Assembly: GCF_009649075.1 (NCBI RefSeq)
Contig: NZ_CP045737.1
Location: 3,410,001-3,474,000, forward strand
Source: Aeromicrobium yanjiei
GTDB taxonomy: Bacteria; Actinomycetota; Actinomycetes; Propionibacteriales; Nocardioidaceae
DNA length: 64,000 nucleotides
Direction of reading: 5' to 3'
Positions 25,936 through 33,869 of the stretch are shown here, piece by piece. Each line of letters begins with the position of its first letter. The first letter of the stretch is position 1. Both the position numbers and the translations under genes were made by a program. The notes below the pieces were generated by a model. That model was not told the DNA's origin and ran no database searches. It saw nothing but the letters and a program-made list of their open reading frames with translations.

Positions 25936-26822
25936 CGGTCCTGGTGATCGGCGAGGCGCTCGTGGACGTCGTGCAGCGCGAGGGCGGGGACCCCGAGCCC
26001 CACGCGGGCGGGTCCCCCTTCAACGTCGCAGTCGGCCTGGCCCGGTTGGACGTCCCGACGCTGCTCGCCGCACAGGTCGGCGACGACGCGTACGGCGACC
26101 TGCTGCGCGAGCACCTCTACGACTCCGAGGTCGGGCTCGAGCGCCTCGACCCGGTCCCGACGAGGACCTCCTCGGCGGTCGCGACGCTGGCCGAGGACGG
26201 CAGCGCGAGCTATGACTTCGACCTGACCTGGGACCCCGCCGCACTCCCCGACGCCGCAGACTTCGAGGCGGTCCACGTCGGCTCGCTGGGCACCGCGCTC
26301 GAGCCCGGCGCGGCGCTGGTCGCCGGGCTCGTGGTCAGCGCCGACGTGCTCGGCATCCCGGTGTCGTACGACCCGAACGTCCGCCTGAGCGTGGAGCCCG
26401 ACGCCTCCGTCTGGCGCGGGGTGTTCGACACCATCGCGCCGCACGCGACGATCATCAAGATGAGCGACGAGGACGCCGCGACGCTCTTCCCGGGCGAGGA
26501 GCCCGTCGCCGTGGTGCGCCGGCTCGCCGCCGACCACGGCATCGTCGCGATGACGCGCGGCGCGGACGGGGCGGTCGTCGGCGCCGGGGACGTCCTCGTC
26601 GAGGTGCCGCCGGCCGAGGTGCGCCTCGTCGACACGATCGGTGCGGGCGACTCGTTCATGGCCGCGATGCTCTCGTGGTGCGCGACCTACGAGTGGCCGT
26701 CCGCCGACGAGCTGGACGCGACGGAGCTGCGCGACCTGGCGATGTACGCCTCCAGCGCCGCCGCGATCACCTGCTCCCGTCCCGGAGCCGATCCGCCGCG
26801 GACCCGCGACCTCACCCCCTGA
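25932..26822 (+). CDS. PfkB family carbohydrate kinase, probable fructokinase
   Basis: A 296-residue ribokinase-fold kinase. GGSPFNVAVGLARL is the N-terminal PfkB signature, and VDTIGAGDSFMAAML holds the C-terminal signature with the catalytic base Asp and anion hole GAGD. MTRGADGAVV and YDPNVRLSVEPD are typical of the bacterial fructokinase branch. It starts at GTG overlapping the AGE isomerase stop, so it should phosphorylate that enzyme's ketose product. It converges with psuK, and the coding ends overlap by 11 bp. Confidence 0.9.
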   Translation: MTVLVIGEALVDVVQREGGDPEPHAGGSPFNVAVGLARLDVPTLLAAQVGDDAYGDLLREHLYDSEVGLERLDPVPTRTSSAVATLAEDGSASYDFDLTWDPAALPDAADFEAVHVGSLGTALEPGAALVAGLVVSADVLGIPVSYDPNVRLSVEPDASVWRGVFDTIAPHATIIKMSDEDAATLFPGEEPVAVVRRLAADHGIVAMTRGADGAVVGAGDVLVEVPPAEVRLVDTIGAGDSFMAAMLSWCATYEWPSADELDATELRDLAMYASSAAAITCSRPGADPPRTRDLTP

Positions 26823-27651
26823 GCACTCCGCCCGCCGGGCGGGCGCCACGGACCGCGACGCACTCCGCGGCGGCCTTCGCGCCGGCGGCCAGGGACGCCT
26901 CGGGGTCCCCGTCGCTCGTCCAGCGGCTGAGGAAGCCGGCGGCGAACGCGTCACCCGCGCCCACGGTGTCGACCGCGTCGGTCGCGAGAGCGGGGACCGT
27001 GTACGCGCCGAACGTCGCACCCTCGGCCCCGCGGGTCAGCACGATCCCGTCGCCCGTGAGCTGCAGGAACCGCTGCTCGTCGTCGTTGGGGAACACCAGG
27101 TCGGCGCCCTCGAGCCAGCCCAGGATCGTCTCGCGTCCGGCCTGCTCCAGGAATCCCAGCGAGCTGGGGTCGATGCTGACCCCGGCGCCGCGGCGGCGCG
27201 CCTCCTCGACGAGCCGCAGCGCCACCGGGCGCACGCCGTCGTCGAAGAACGAGTAGCCCGTCAGGTGCAGCCACGTCACGCCCTGCCACACCTCGGCGGG
27301 CACGTGCTCGTCGGTCAGGGTCGTGTTGGCGGCCCGGTCGACGTACATCGTGCGGTCGGCGGCGTCGTCCAGCGTCAGCACGATCGTCGCCGTCGGCAGG
27401 TCGGGATCGCCGCTGATCCGGGCGTCCACGCCGTACGCCTCGAGGGCCGCGACGTGCCGGGAGACGGCGTCCGCGCCGCACCGGCCCACGAAGCGGACGG
27501 GGGCGCCGAGGTGGCCGAGCCAGGCCGCGACGTTGGCCGCCGATCCCCCGGCCGTCATCCGGATCTCCGAGACGGTGTCGCTCGCCGCGTTGACCGAGCC
27601 GAGCGGGCGGACGCCGATGTCGTCGACGAGGTCACCGACGACGAGGATCAC
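26812..27651 (-). CDS. psuK: PfkB family kinase, probable pseudouridine kinase
   Basis: A 279-residue ribokinase-fold kinase with N-terminal MTAGGSAANVAAWLGHLG and C-terminal VDTVGAGDAFAAGF (catalytic Asp, GAGD anion hole). By itself it is a generic sugar/nucleoside kinase. The assignment rests on its GTG start overlapping the stop of psuG, a typical psuG-psuK operon for pseudouridine breakdown (PsuK makes pseudouridine 5'-phosphate, PsuG cleaves the C-C glycosidic bond). No dedicated transporter is adjacent. Confidence 0.83.
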   Translation of the reverse strand: MILVVGDLVDDIGVRPLGSVNAASDTVSEIRMTAGGSAANVAAWLGHLGAPVRFVGRCGADAVSRHVAALEAYGVDARISGDPDLPTATIVLTLDDAADRTMYVDRAANTTLTDEHVPAEVWQGVTWLHLTGYSFFDDGVRPVALRLVEEARRRGAGVSIDPSSLGFLEQAGRETILGWLEGADLVFPNDDEQRFLQLTGDGIVLTRGAEGATFGAYTVPALATDAVDTVGAGDAFAAGFLSRWTSDGDPEASLAAGAKAAAECVAVRGARPAGGVLRG

Positions 27652-28562
27652 TTCGACCGACCGGCCCAGGACAGTGCGATCTCGCCCGCGACGCGGATGT
27701 TGTTCTCGGCGATCTTGAGGTTGACCGCGAGGCTGTCGCCGCCGGTCAGGTCGACGATCGTCTGCAGCAGGAACGGCGTGACCTCCTTGCCGCTGAGACC
27801 CTGCTCGTCGGCCATGCGCAGGGCGTCCGCGAGGGCCCGGTCGTGCACGGCCGGATCGAGCTGCTCGGCGATCGGCAGCGGATTGCCCACCATGACCGCA
27901 GCAGGCTGGCCGAGCGCGTCCCTGGCGGCCATGACGTCGGCGACCGCGGCCGCGTCCGGGACGGACCAGTCGAGCTCGTGGCCGGAGTCGGTCAGCCAGA
28001 AGCTCGGGAACCTGTCCGTCCCGTAGCCGAGCACGATGACCCCGAGGGACTCCAGGCGCTCGAGCGTCGCCGGGATGTCGAGGATCGACTTCACCCCCGC
28101 CGCCACGACCGTGATCGGCACCTCGGAGAGGACCTTGAGGTCGGCGGACTCGTCGAACGTCTCCGACGCGCCGCGGTGCACGCCCCCGAGGCCGCCGGTC
28201 GCGAAGACGCGGATGCCCGCGAGGTTCGCGATGTACGAGGTCGCGGCGACGGTCGTGGCGCCGCTGCCGCCCCGCGCCAGCGAGATCGGCAGGTCGCGGA
28301 CGCTCAGCTTGGGGACGTCCTCATTGGCGACCCGGACGAGCTCGTCGTCGGTCAGACCGGCCTTGAGCTCACCGTCGAGCACCGCGACGGTCGCCGGGAC
28401 GACGCCCATGTCGGTGAGGATCTGCTCGAAACGACGCGCCGCCGCCAGGTTGTCCGGGCGGGGCAGACCGTGCGAGATGATCGTCGACTCCAGGGCGACG
28501 ACGGGCCAGCCCTCGTCGAGAGCGGACTGGACGGCGGGCGAGATGCTCAGGGGGATCGTCAC
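27648..28562 (-). CDS. psuG: Pseudouridine-5'-phosphate glycosidase
   Basis: A 304-residue PsuG, which cleaves pseudouridine 5'-phosphate to uracil and ribose 5-phosphate using Mn2+. Conserved blocks are ALESTIISHGLPRPDN, GGSGATTVAATSYIANLAGIRVFATGGLGGVHRG, VVAAGVKSILDIPATLERLESLGVIVLGY, and NPLPIAEQLD. The length is normal. GTG start at 28562. It is followed by psuK with a 4-bp overlap. Confidence 0.95.
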   Translation of the reverse strand: MTIPLSISPAVQSALDEGWPVVALESTIISHGLPRPDNLAAARRFEQILTDMGVVPATVAVLDGELKAGLTDDELVRVANEDVPKLSVRDLPISLARGGSGATTVAATSYIANLAGIRVFATGGLGGVHRGASETFDESADLKVLSEVPITVVAAGVKSILDIPATLERLESLGVIVLGYGTDRFPSFWLTDSGHELDWSVPDAAAVADVMAARDALGQPAAVMVGNPLPIAEQLDPAVHDRALADALRMADEQGLSGKEVTPFLLQTIVDLTGGDSLAVNLKIAENNIRVAGEIALSWAGRSK

Positions 28563-28630
28563 GCCGGGAGCCTATCGATGAGTCAGGCTGTTTGTGACGG
28601 CGGCCACCCTCCGAGCGGGGCGTCAGGCCC

Positions 28631-29206
28631 TCAGATCTCGGTGCGGTGGAAGTTCGCGTGCGAGCGGGATGCGGTCGGGCCGCGCTGGCCCTGGTAGCGC
28701 GAGCCGTACTTGGCCGAGCCGTAGGGGTTCTCGGCCGGCGACGTCAGGCGGAAGTAGCAGACCTGGCCGATCTTCATGCCCGGGTAGAGCTTGATCGGCA
28801 GCGTCGCGACGTTGGCGAGCTCGAGCGTCACGTGCCCGGAAAATCCCGGGTCGATGAAGCCGGCCGTCGAGTGCGTCATGAGGCCGAGACGCCCGAGGGA
28901 CGACTTGCCCTCGAGACGAGCGGCGATGTCGTCGGGCAGGGTCACCAGCTCGTACGTCGACCCGAGCACGAACTCGCCGGGGTGCAGGATGAACGCCTCG
29001 TCGCCCTGGACCTCGATCTCGCGGGTCAGGTCGGACTGGTCCGCTGCCGGGTCGATGTGGGGGTACTTGTGGTTGTCGAACACGCGGAAGAACTTGTCGA
29101 GCCGCACGTCGATGCTCGACGGCTGGATCATGCCGGGGTCGAACGGGTCGAGCGCGACGCGTCCGGCATCGATCTCGGCAAGGATGTCGCGGTCGGAGAG
29201 AAGCAC
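28631..29206 (-). CDS. dcd: dCTP deaminase, likely bifunctional dCTP deaminase/dUTPase
   Basis: A 191-residue trimeric dUTPase-fold enzyme. [32 protein letters not shown] contains the nucleotide-binding and catalytic region, and [33 protein letters not shown] forms the C-terminal lid. Mycobacterial homologues both deaminate dCTP and hydrolyse dUTP to dUMP, and the close match suggests the same here. The GTG start lies exactly six nt after TAGTTT, so the mRNA is probably leaderless. That promoter is embedded in the palindrome GTGTAGAAACTACAC (29207-29221). Confidence 0.95.
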   Translation of the reverse strand: MLLSDRDILAEIDAGRVALDPFDPGMIQPSSIDVRLDKFFRVFDNHKYPHIDPAADQSDLTREIEVQGDEAFILHPGEFVLGSTYELVTLPDDIAARLEGKSSLGRLGLMTHSTAGFIDPGFSGHVTLELANVATLPIKLYPGMKIGQVCYFRLTSPAENPYGSAKYGSRYQGQRGPTASRSHANFHRTEI

Positions 29207-29245
29207 GTGTAGAAACTACACGCACCGCGGCGCTACGGTCGTCGC

Positions 29246-29797
29246 ATGGCCCGGCTCCTGCACTCCTCGAACGTCACGCTCGACGGTTACATCACCGATC
29301 GCAAGGGCAGCTTCGACTGGGGCGTGCCGAGCGCCGAGCTCCACCAGTTCTTCAACGACCTGTTCCGGCCGGTCGGCACGCACCTGTACGGACGCCGTCT
29401 CTACGAGACCATGGCCGTCTGGGAGACGATGGGCGACGACGATCCCGTGACGCGCGACTTCGCCGAGATCTGGCGGGCGGCGGACAAGGTCGTGTACTCC
29501 CGGTCGCTCGAGCACCCGAGCACCCCGCGCACCCGCATCGAGAGCGACTTCCACGCGGGCGCGGTCCGGTCGCTCGTGGACGCGGCCGAGCGTGACGTGC
29601 TCATCGGCGGCGCCGAGCTCGCCGGGCAGGCGCTCGCCGCGGGGATCGTCGACGACCTGCACACCTTCGTGTCCCCGGTCGTCGTCGGCGGCGGCGCCCG
29701 GTCGCTGCCGGACGACGTTCGGATCGATCTCCAGCTCGTCGACGAGCACCGCTTCGACAACGGTGTCGTGCACCTGCACCACCGCGTCGTGCGGTGA
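29246..29797 (+). CDS. Dihydrofolate reductase family protein (RibD C-terminal domain)
   Basis: A 183-residue stand-alone RibD-C domain protein. MARLLHSSNVTLDGYITD, YGRRLYETM and the nucleotide-binding VLIGGAELAGQALAAGIVDDLHTFVSPVVVGGG are family signatures of NADPH-dependent reductases related to the riboflavin reductase and DHFR fold. The physiological substrate of these stand-alone proteins is unknown. It has a leaderless -10 TACGGT six nt before the ATG. Its stop overlaps the next gene by 4 bp. Confidence 0.88.
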   Translation: MARLLHSSNVTLDGYITDRKGSFDWGVPSAELHQFFNDLFRPVGTHLYGRRLYETMAVWETMGDDDPVTRDFAEIWRAADKVVYSRSLEHPSTPRTRIESDFHAGAVRSLVDAAERDVLIGGAELAGQALAAGIVDDLHTFVSPVVVGGGARSLPDDVRIDLQLVDEHRFDNGVVHLHHRVVR

Positions 29798-30261
29798 CCC
29801 GGTTCGAGATCCGGGAGGACGACCTCAGCGGCCCTGAGGTCGTGGCCCTGCTGGAGCAGCACCTGGCGGAGATGGCTTCGCACACCCCGGCCGAGAGCGT
29901 CCACGCGCTGCCGATCGACCGCCTCTCGGGCCCCGACGTCACCTTCTGGAGCGTCTGGTCCGGCGGTCGCCTCGCGGGCTGCGGCGCCCTCAAGGAGCTC
30001 GACCCCACGCACGCCGAGATCAAGTCGATGCGCGTCACCGATGAGTTCCGGCGCCAGGGGGTGGGCGAGGTCGTGCTGCTGCACCTGCTCGACGTCGCCA
30101 GGCGCCGTGGGTACGCCCGGGTGAGCCTCGAGACCGGCAGCAACCCGCCGTTCGAGGCGGCACGGAGGCTGTACGCCCGGCACGGGTTCGTCGAGTGCGA
30201 GCCGTTCGCCGACTACGTGCCGGACCCCTGGAGCGTGTTCATGACGCTCCAGCTCCGGTAG
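29794..30261 (+). CDS. GNAT family N-acetyltransferase
   Basis: A 155-residue acetyltransferase. IKSMRVTDEFRRQGVGEVVLLHLLDVARRRG is motif A with the Q-x-x-G-x-G acetyl-CoA loop, and SLETGSNPPFEAARRLYARHGFVECEPFADY is the C-terminal portion, like the YjgM/YafP-type group. GTG start overlapping the RibD-like gene (GTGA). Its 3' end overlaps the convergent small membrane protein gene by 23 bp. Substrate unknown. Confidence 0.87.
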   Translation: MTRFEIREDDLSGPEVVALLEQHLAEMASHTPAESVHALPIDRLSGPDVTFWSVWSGGRLAGCGALKELDPTHAEIKSMRVTDEFRRQGVGEVVLLHLLDVARRRGYARVSLETGSNPPFEAARRLYARHGFVECEPFADYVPDPWSVFMTLQLR

Positions 30262-30667
30262 CGACCGAGCGGGATCGACGGCGCCGGAGCCCGTCTCCCA
30301 CGACGTACGCGATGAGCACCCCCGTCATGACGAGCCATGTGAGGACGTACGGAAGGCCGAGGACCGTGTCGTTGCCGGGCTTGCCGCCCTGCCCGCTGAG
30401 GGTCGGGAAGAACGCGACCGTCAACGTGCCCCACACGATGAACGCGATCGCCGCAGGACGTCGGAACGGCCCGGGCAGCAGCCGGTGGCCAGCCCATCCC
30501 ACGAGGACGGCGATCGGGGCGAGCACCGCATCGTGCAGCACGACCGCGCCCACGGCCCAGAACGCCTCGGACGTCAGCTGCTCGCGGGTGAGGTCCCGCA
30601 TCTGCCACAGCCCCCACAGCGCGAGTCCCGCGCCCAGTGCGCCGAGCAGCACCCGCGCGGCCCTCAT
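30239..30667 (-). CDS. Small four-helix membrane protein, last gene of the Moco/glycosyl operon
   Basis: About 142 residues with four hydrophobic segments (LLGALGAGLALWGLW; AVGAVVLHDAVLAPIAVLVGWAG; IAFIVWGTLTVAFFP; PYVLTWLVMTGVLIAYVVGDGL) and an Arg-rich C-terminus. I recognise no characterised family. Its ATG overlaps the molybdopterin oxidoreductase stop (ATGA), which places it as the fifth gene of the GT2 - DUF2064 - methyltransferase - Moco oxidoreductase operon. A role as a membrane partner is inference only. Confidence 0.75.
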   Translation of the reverse strand: MRAARVLLGALGAGLALWGLWQMRDLTREQLTSEAFWAVGAVVLHDAVLAPIAVLVGWAGHRLLPGPFRRPAAIAFIVWGTLTVAFFPTLSGQGGKPGNDTVLGLPYVLTWLVMTGVLIAYVVGDGLRRRRSRSVATGAGAS

Positions 30668-31842
30668 GCCTGCACCTCCAGGCGGTTGAGCCACTTGGTC
30701 TGGAACACGCCGGGCCGGTTGGGCGCGATCAGGCGGCACGGGTAGCCGTGCTCGATGTCGAGCGTCTCGCCGTTGAGCTGAAGCGCGAGCAACGTGCGGG
30801 GGTCCGCCACGACGTTGCCGACCACGCGGGAGGAGCCGAACGCCCCCTTGGTCTGCAGCGACCGCACGACGACGTCGGTCCGGGGGCCGGCGCCCGCCAG
30901 CGCGATGACGTCCCGCAGCGGGACGCCCGTCCAGACGGCGCTGCGGCTCCACCCCTCGACGCACGCGATCGGCAGCCGGTGAGTCCGTTGCGGCATCGCG
31001 AGCAGGTCGTCGCGGGTCAGCCGCACCGTGCGGTCCGCGCCCGTCACCTCGAGCACCCAGTCAGGGTCGAGCGCGGACGTGGACGTGCCCGCGCTGCGCG
31101 CCGTGCGGTTGATCGGCAGGTCCTGCGGGCCGTCGCCCGGACGCACCGAGAACACCGAGATCCTGCGCAGCCACGGCACGGCCTGGCCTGCCGTCAGGAC
31201 GACGGCGAGGCCCGATGCGAGGAACGCTCCTCGCAGCACGTCCCTGCGGGTCGGTGCATCGACGTCCACCGGGGTGCGCTCCGGCGACGCCGGCTCGACC
31301 GGCTCGCCCCACGCCTCTCGGATCACCGGTAGCTTGACCGCGACGTGCACCAGCACCGATCCGATCGCGACCCAAGCCATGGCGCCGTGCGTCTGCCGGA
31401 AGCTGAACTCCCACGGGTACCAGCCGATGATGTTGAGCGTCCCGCTGACGAGCATGAACAGGGCCGAGCCCATCAGCACGGCGATCGACCCGCGCTCCAG
31501 CAGGGTCAGGATCCGGGCGCGGGCTCCCCGGGGCGGACGGGCGAACAGCCGGGGGAAGACCGACCACAGCTTGACCAGCAGGAGCGGGATCGCAGCCGTC
31601 CCCGAGATCACGTGGATGCCCTGGGTCCAGCGGTAGAGCTGGGTGGGTCGCGGGCTCAGGGTCAGCCAGCCGGGCGTGGAGTACTGCCAGTGGCTCCACA
31701 TCCCGGTCAGGAAGCAGATCACGAAGCACACGCCGACCGCCGTGCCGACACGAGCGGAGACCTGTGGGCCGCGGGCACGGCTGGGGAAGTCGTCGGGACG
31801 CGGCAGCCGCTTCTCGATGTCGGTGACGGTCGGCAGTCTCAC
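30664..31842 (-). CDS. Membrane-anchored molybdopterin-dependent oxidoreductase (sulfite oxidase fold)
   Basis: About 392 residues. The N-terminal 210 hold about four helices with His residues in a cytochrome b561/DUF4405-like arrangement (VGVCFVICFLTGMWSHW, IHVISGTAAIPLLLV, TLNIIGWYPWEF, AWVAIGSVLVHVAVKL). A further helix follows after TRRDVLRGAF. The C-terminal 170 form the oxidoreductase Moco domain, with the likely Mo-ligand Cys in PIACVEGWSRSAVWTGVPL and IEHGYPCRLIAPNRPGVFQTKWLNRLEV. It would be an electron-transferring enzyme facing outside, with unknown substrate. The GTG start overlaps the methyltransferase stop by 4 bp. Confidence 0.87.
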   Translation of the reverse strand: MRLPTVTDIEKRLPRPDDFPSRARGPQVSARVGTAVGVCFVICFLTGMWSHWQYSTPGWLTLSPRPTQLYRWTQGIHVISGTAAIPLLLVKLWSVFPRLFARPPRGARARILTLLERGSIAVLMGSALFMLVSGTLNIIGWYPWEFSFRQTHGAMAWVAIGSVLVHVAVKLPVIREAWGEPVEPASPERTPVDVDAPTRRDVLRGAFLASGLAVVLTAGQAVPWLRRISVFSVRPGDGPQDLPINRTARSAGTSTSALDPDWVLEVTGADRTVRLTRDDLLAMPQRTHRLPIACVEGWSRSAVWTGVPLRDVIALAGAGPRTDVVVRSLQTKGAFGSSRVVGNVVADPRTLLALQLNGETLDIEHGYPCRLIAPNRPGVFQTKWLNRLEVQA

Positions 31843-32483
31843 GGACTGATGGGGATCATCGTGGCGGTGTGGCGACCGCCCACCGAGCTCGTGCCGATCA
31901 CCCGCATGCCGCCCTCCGCCGCGACGGCCTCGATCGCGTCGAGCCCCACCACCGCCCAGTCGAACGCCACCGAGAGCCGCCCCTCGACGAGCAGCTGGCG
32001 CTCCTCGCGCACCAGGCCTGCACCGTGCTCGGCGACCTCCGCGATCACGACACCGTCGGGCGACAGCACCTCCCGCAGGCGAGCCAGGAGCCGCGACGGA
32101 TCGCCGCCGATGCCCAGGTTGCCGTCGGCCAGCAGGGCGTACTTCCACTCCCCCTCGTCGGGGATCTCCAGGAAGATGTCACCGAGGAGCGCGTCAGCGC
32201 CGCGGAACCTGGTCTGGCGCACCGCCTCGATCGACACGTCGATGCCCATGGCCGGCACGTCCCGGCGGGCGATCTCACCGACGAGCCGGCCCGGCCCACA
32301 CCCCACGTCGAGGGTCGCGCCGTCGCACGGGTCGATGAACAGCGCGTGGTCGATCCAGTCCGGATCGGAGGACCAGACGCCGACCTCGAAGGGCTCATGT
32401 CCTCCGCTGTCGCCGACGACCTGCGTCGCCTTGCCGGAAAAGGCCGCGTCGTAGGCACTGGTGGGGTCGAAGGCCAGGCTCAT
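31839..32483 (-). CDS. Class I SAM-dependent methyltransferase
   Basis: A 214-residue Rossmann methyltransferase. Motif I is ATLDVGCGPGRLVGEIARR, followed by AMGIDVSIEAVRQTRFRGADALLGDIF. The acceptor-binding C-terminal part gives no substrate clue. Third gene of the operon, overlapping its neighbours on both sides by 4 bp. Its constant company with DUF2064 and GT2 genes here suggests methylation of a glycan or isoprenoid-linked intermediate, which is inference. Confidence 0.88.
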   Translation of the reverse strand: MSLAFDPTSAYDAAFSGKATQVVGDSGGHEPFEVGVWSSDPDWIDHALFIDPCDGATLDVGCGPGRLVGEIARRDVPAMGIDVSIEAVRQTRFRGADALLGDIFLEIPDEGEWKYALLADGNLGIGGDPSRLLARLREVLSPDGVVIAEVAEHGAGLVREERQLLVEGRLSVAFDWAVVGLDAIEAVAAEGGMRVIGTSSVGGRHTATMIPISP

Positions 32484-33130
32484 GCGCGCGACGACTCCAC
32501 CTGCGCGACGGCGTCGGCGAGGCGCGAGATGGGCACCTCACGGGCAATCTCGACCGCGTCGTCCCAGGTGTCCATGTCGCGGACGGTCCGCAGCCGGATC
32601 CAGTCCCCGCCGAGCGCCTGCTGGGTCAGCTCGAGGGTGTCGTCCTGCGACATCGGCACGTCGACCAGGGCGCGCGCGGCGGCCGGGTCCGGCAGGCCGA
32701 GGAGCCACCAGCCGCCGTCCTCGGCGGGGCCGATGACCCGACCGCCGAGCTCGACCGTGCGTCCGGCGTCGAGGTAGTCAGCGACGGTCAGCTGCGGCGT
32801 GTCCATGCCCACCTGCACGACCCCGAAGCCGTTGTCGGCGTCGGCGTGGGCGTGGGCGAGGCGCTCGGCGAACGAGTCGCCCCGCTGCGGGACGACCGTC
32901 GCGGCGGCGAGGGCGGCGGTGACCTCGTCGTGCGCGGACGCGGCGGCGAGGTCACCGGTCATCGCGACGACCAGCGGCCAGCCGACCGCCGAGGCGGTCG
33001 TGAGGGTGTCGAGCAGCGCGGCTGCGGCGACCGCCGCCGCGGCCTCGTCCCCGATGGTCTCGGCGATGCGGGTCTTGGCCTCTCCCGCGACCGGCGCCTT
33101 CGCCACGACCAGGAGGGTGGGGGCGCTCAT
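32480..33130 (-). CDS. DUF2064 (TIGR04282-like) nucleotidyl/glycosyltransferase-fold protein
   Basis: A 216-residue GT-A-fold protein. TLLVVAKAPVAGEAKTRIAE is the typical N-terminal nucleotide-binding start, and VVQVGMDTPQLTVADY and GPAEDGGWWLLGLPDP are the conserved centre. Members are annotated as glycosyltransferases of unknown specificity. Some sit in arsenosugar clusters, but no arsenic genes are present here. M. tuberculosis Rv0540 is, from memory, of this family and likewise follows a GT2 gene. 4-bp overlaps with GT2 upstream and the methyltransferase downstream. Confidence 0.87.
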   Translation of the reverse strand: MSAPTLLVVAKAPVAGEAKTRIAETIGDEAAAAVAAAALLDTLTTASAVGWPLVVAMTGDLAAASAHDEVTAALAAATVVPQRGDSFAERLAHAHADADNGFGVVQVGMDTPQLTVADYLDAGRTVELGGRVIGPAEDGGWWLLGLPDPAAARALVDVPMSQDDTLELTQQALGGDWIRLRTVRDMDTWDDAVEIAREVPISRLADAVAQVESSRA

Positions 33131-33789
33131 CGGAGCACCTTCGCGAAGTCCTGCACGACCCGGGCCGTGCCCCTCACCGACCCGGAGACCTTGGACCGGG
33201 TGCCGGCAGCCCGCCGGCCGTACGAGACGTCGACCTCCTGCACGGTCCACCCGGCGCGGGCCGCCCGCAGCATGAGCTCGAGCGGGTAGCCGAAGCGGCG
33301 GTCCTCGACGTCGAGCGCGAGCAGGTCGTCGCGGCGGCACACCCTCATGGGGGCGAGGTCATGGATGGGGAACGCGCTGCGGCGCCGGATCCACGTCGCG
33401 AGAACGTGGGTGCCGAGACGGGCGTGCCACGGCCAGACCCCCCGGCCGACGGGGCGCCGGCGGCCGACCGACATCGTGACGGCCCCCGAGCGTACGGCGT
33501 CGAGCATCGGCACGAGCTCGGTCAGCTGCATCGACGCGTCACCGTCGATCACGGCCACGAACTCCGCCCGGGCGGCGAGCACGCCTGCGTGCACCGCAGC
33601 GCCGTAGCCGGCACGTGACTCCTGCACGACGCGTGCGCCGAGCCCGCGAGCGACGTCCGCAGTCCCGTCCACCGAGCCGTTGTCGACGACGATGACCCCC
33701 CAGCCCTCGGGGACGCTTCGCAGGACGTCGGGCAGCGCAGCTGCCTCGTCCCGGCAGGGGATGACGACGTCGCAAGTGCTCATGGCCAT
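33127..33789 (-). CDS. Glycosyltransferase family 2, dolichyl-phosphate-sugar synthase-like
   Basis: A 220-residue GT2 without transmembrane helices. The nucleotide-binding start is CDVVIPCRDEAAALPDVL, with VIVVDNGSVDGTADVARG, the metal-binding DxD-type VIDGDASMQ and the acceptor-side FPIHDLAPMRVCRRDDLL. It should transfer a sugar from an NDP-sugar, most likely to a polyprenyl phosphate. First gene of the five-gene operon. The ATG at 33789 is supported by -10 TAGGTT six nt upstream (leaderless), so the second ATG at 33783 is less likely. Resembles M. tuberculosis Rv0539. Confidence 0.9.
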   Translation of the reverse strand: MAMSTCDVVIPCRDEAAALPDVLRSVPEGWGVIVVDNGSVDGTADVARGLGARVVQESRAGYGAAVHAGVLAARAEFVAVIDGDASMQLTELVPMLDAVRSGAVTMSVGRRRPVGRGVWPWHARLGTHVLATWIRRRSAFPIHDLAPMRVCRRDDLLALDVEDRRFGYPLELMLRAARAGWTVQEVDVSYGRRAAGTRSKVSGSVRGTARVVQDFAKVLR

Positions 33790-33869
33790 GATTCGAACCT
33801 AAGGCGCCCGCGGATGGGCCGCACTTCGCCGACGGGCCGTCCGTGGTGGGGCGCCCTACGCTGTGGACC

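Noticed and set aside
32480..33789. Arsenosugar biosynthesis, suggested by TIGR04282/GT2 naming
   Set aside because: No arsM, radical-SAM or arsenic resistance gene is present. The GT2-DUF2064 pair also occurs in the Rv0539-Rv0540 context without arsenic genes.
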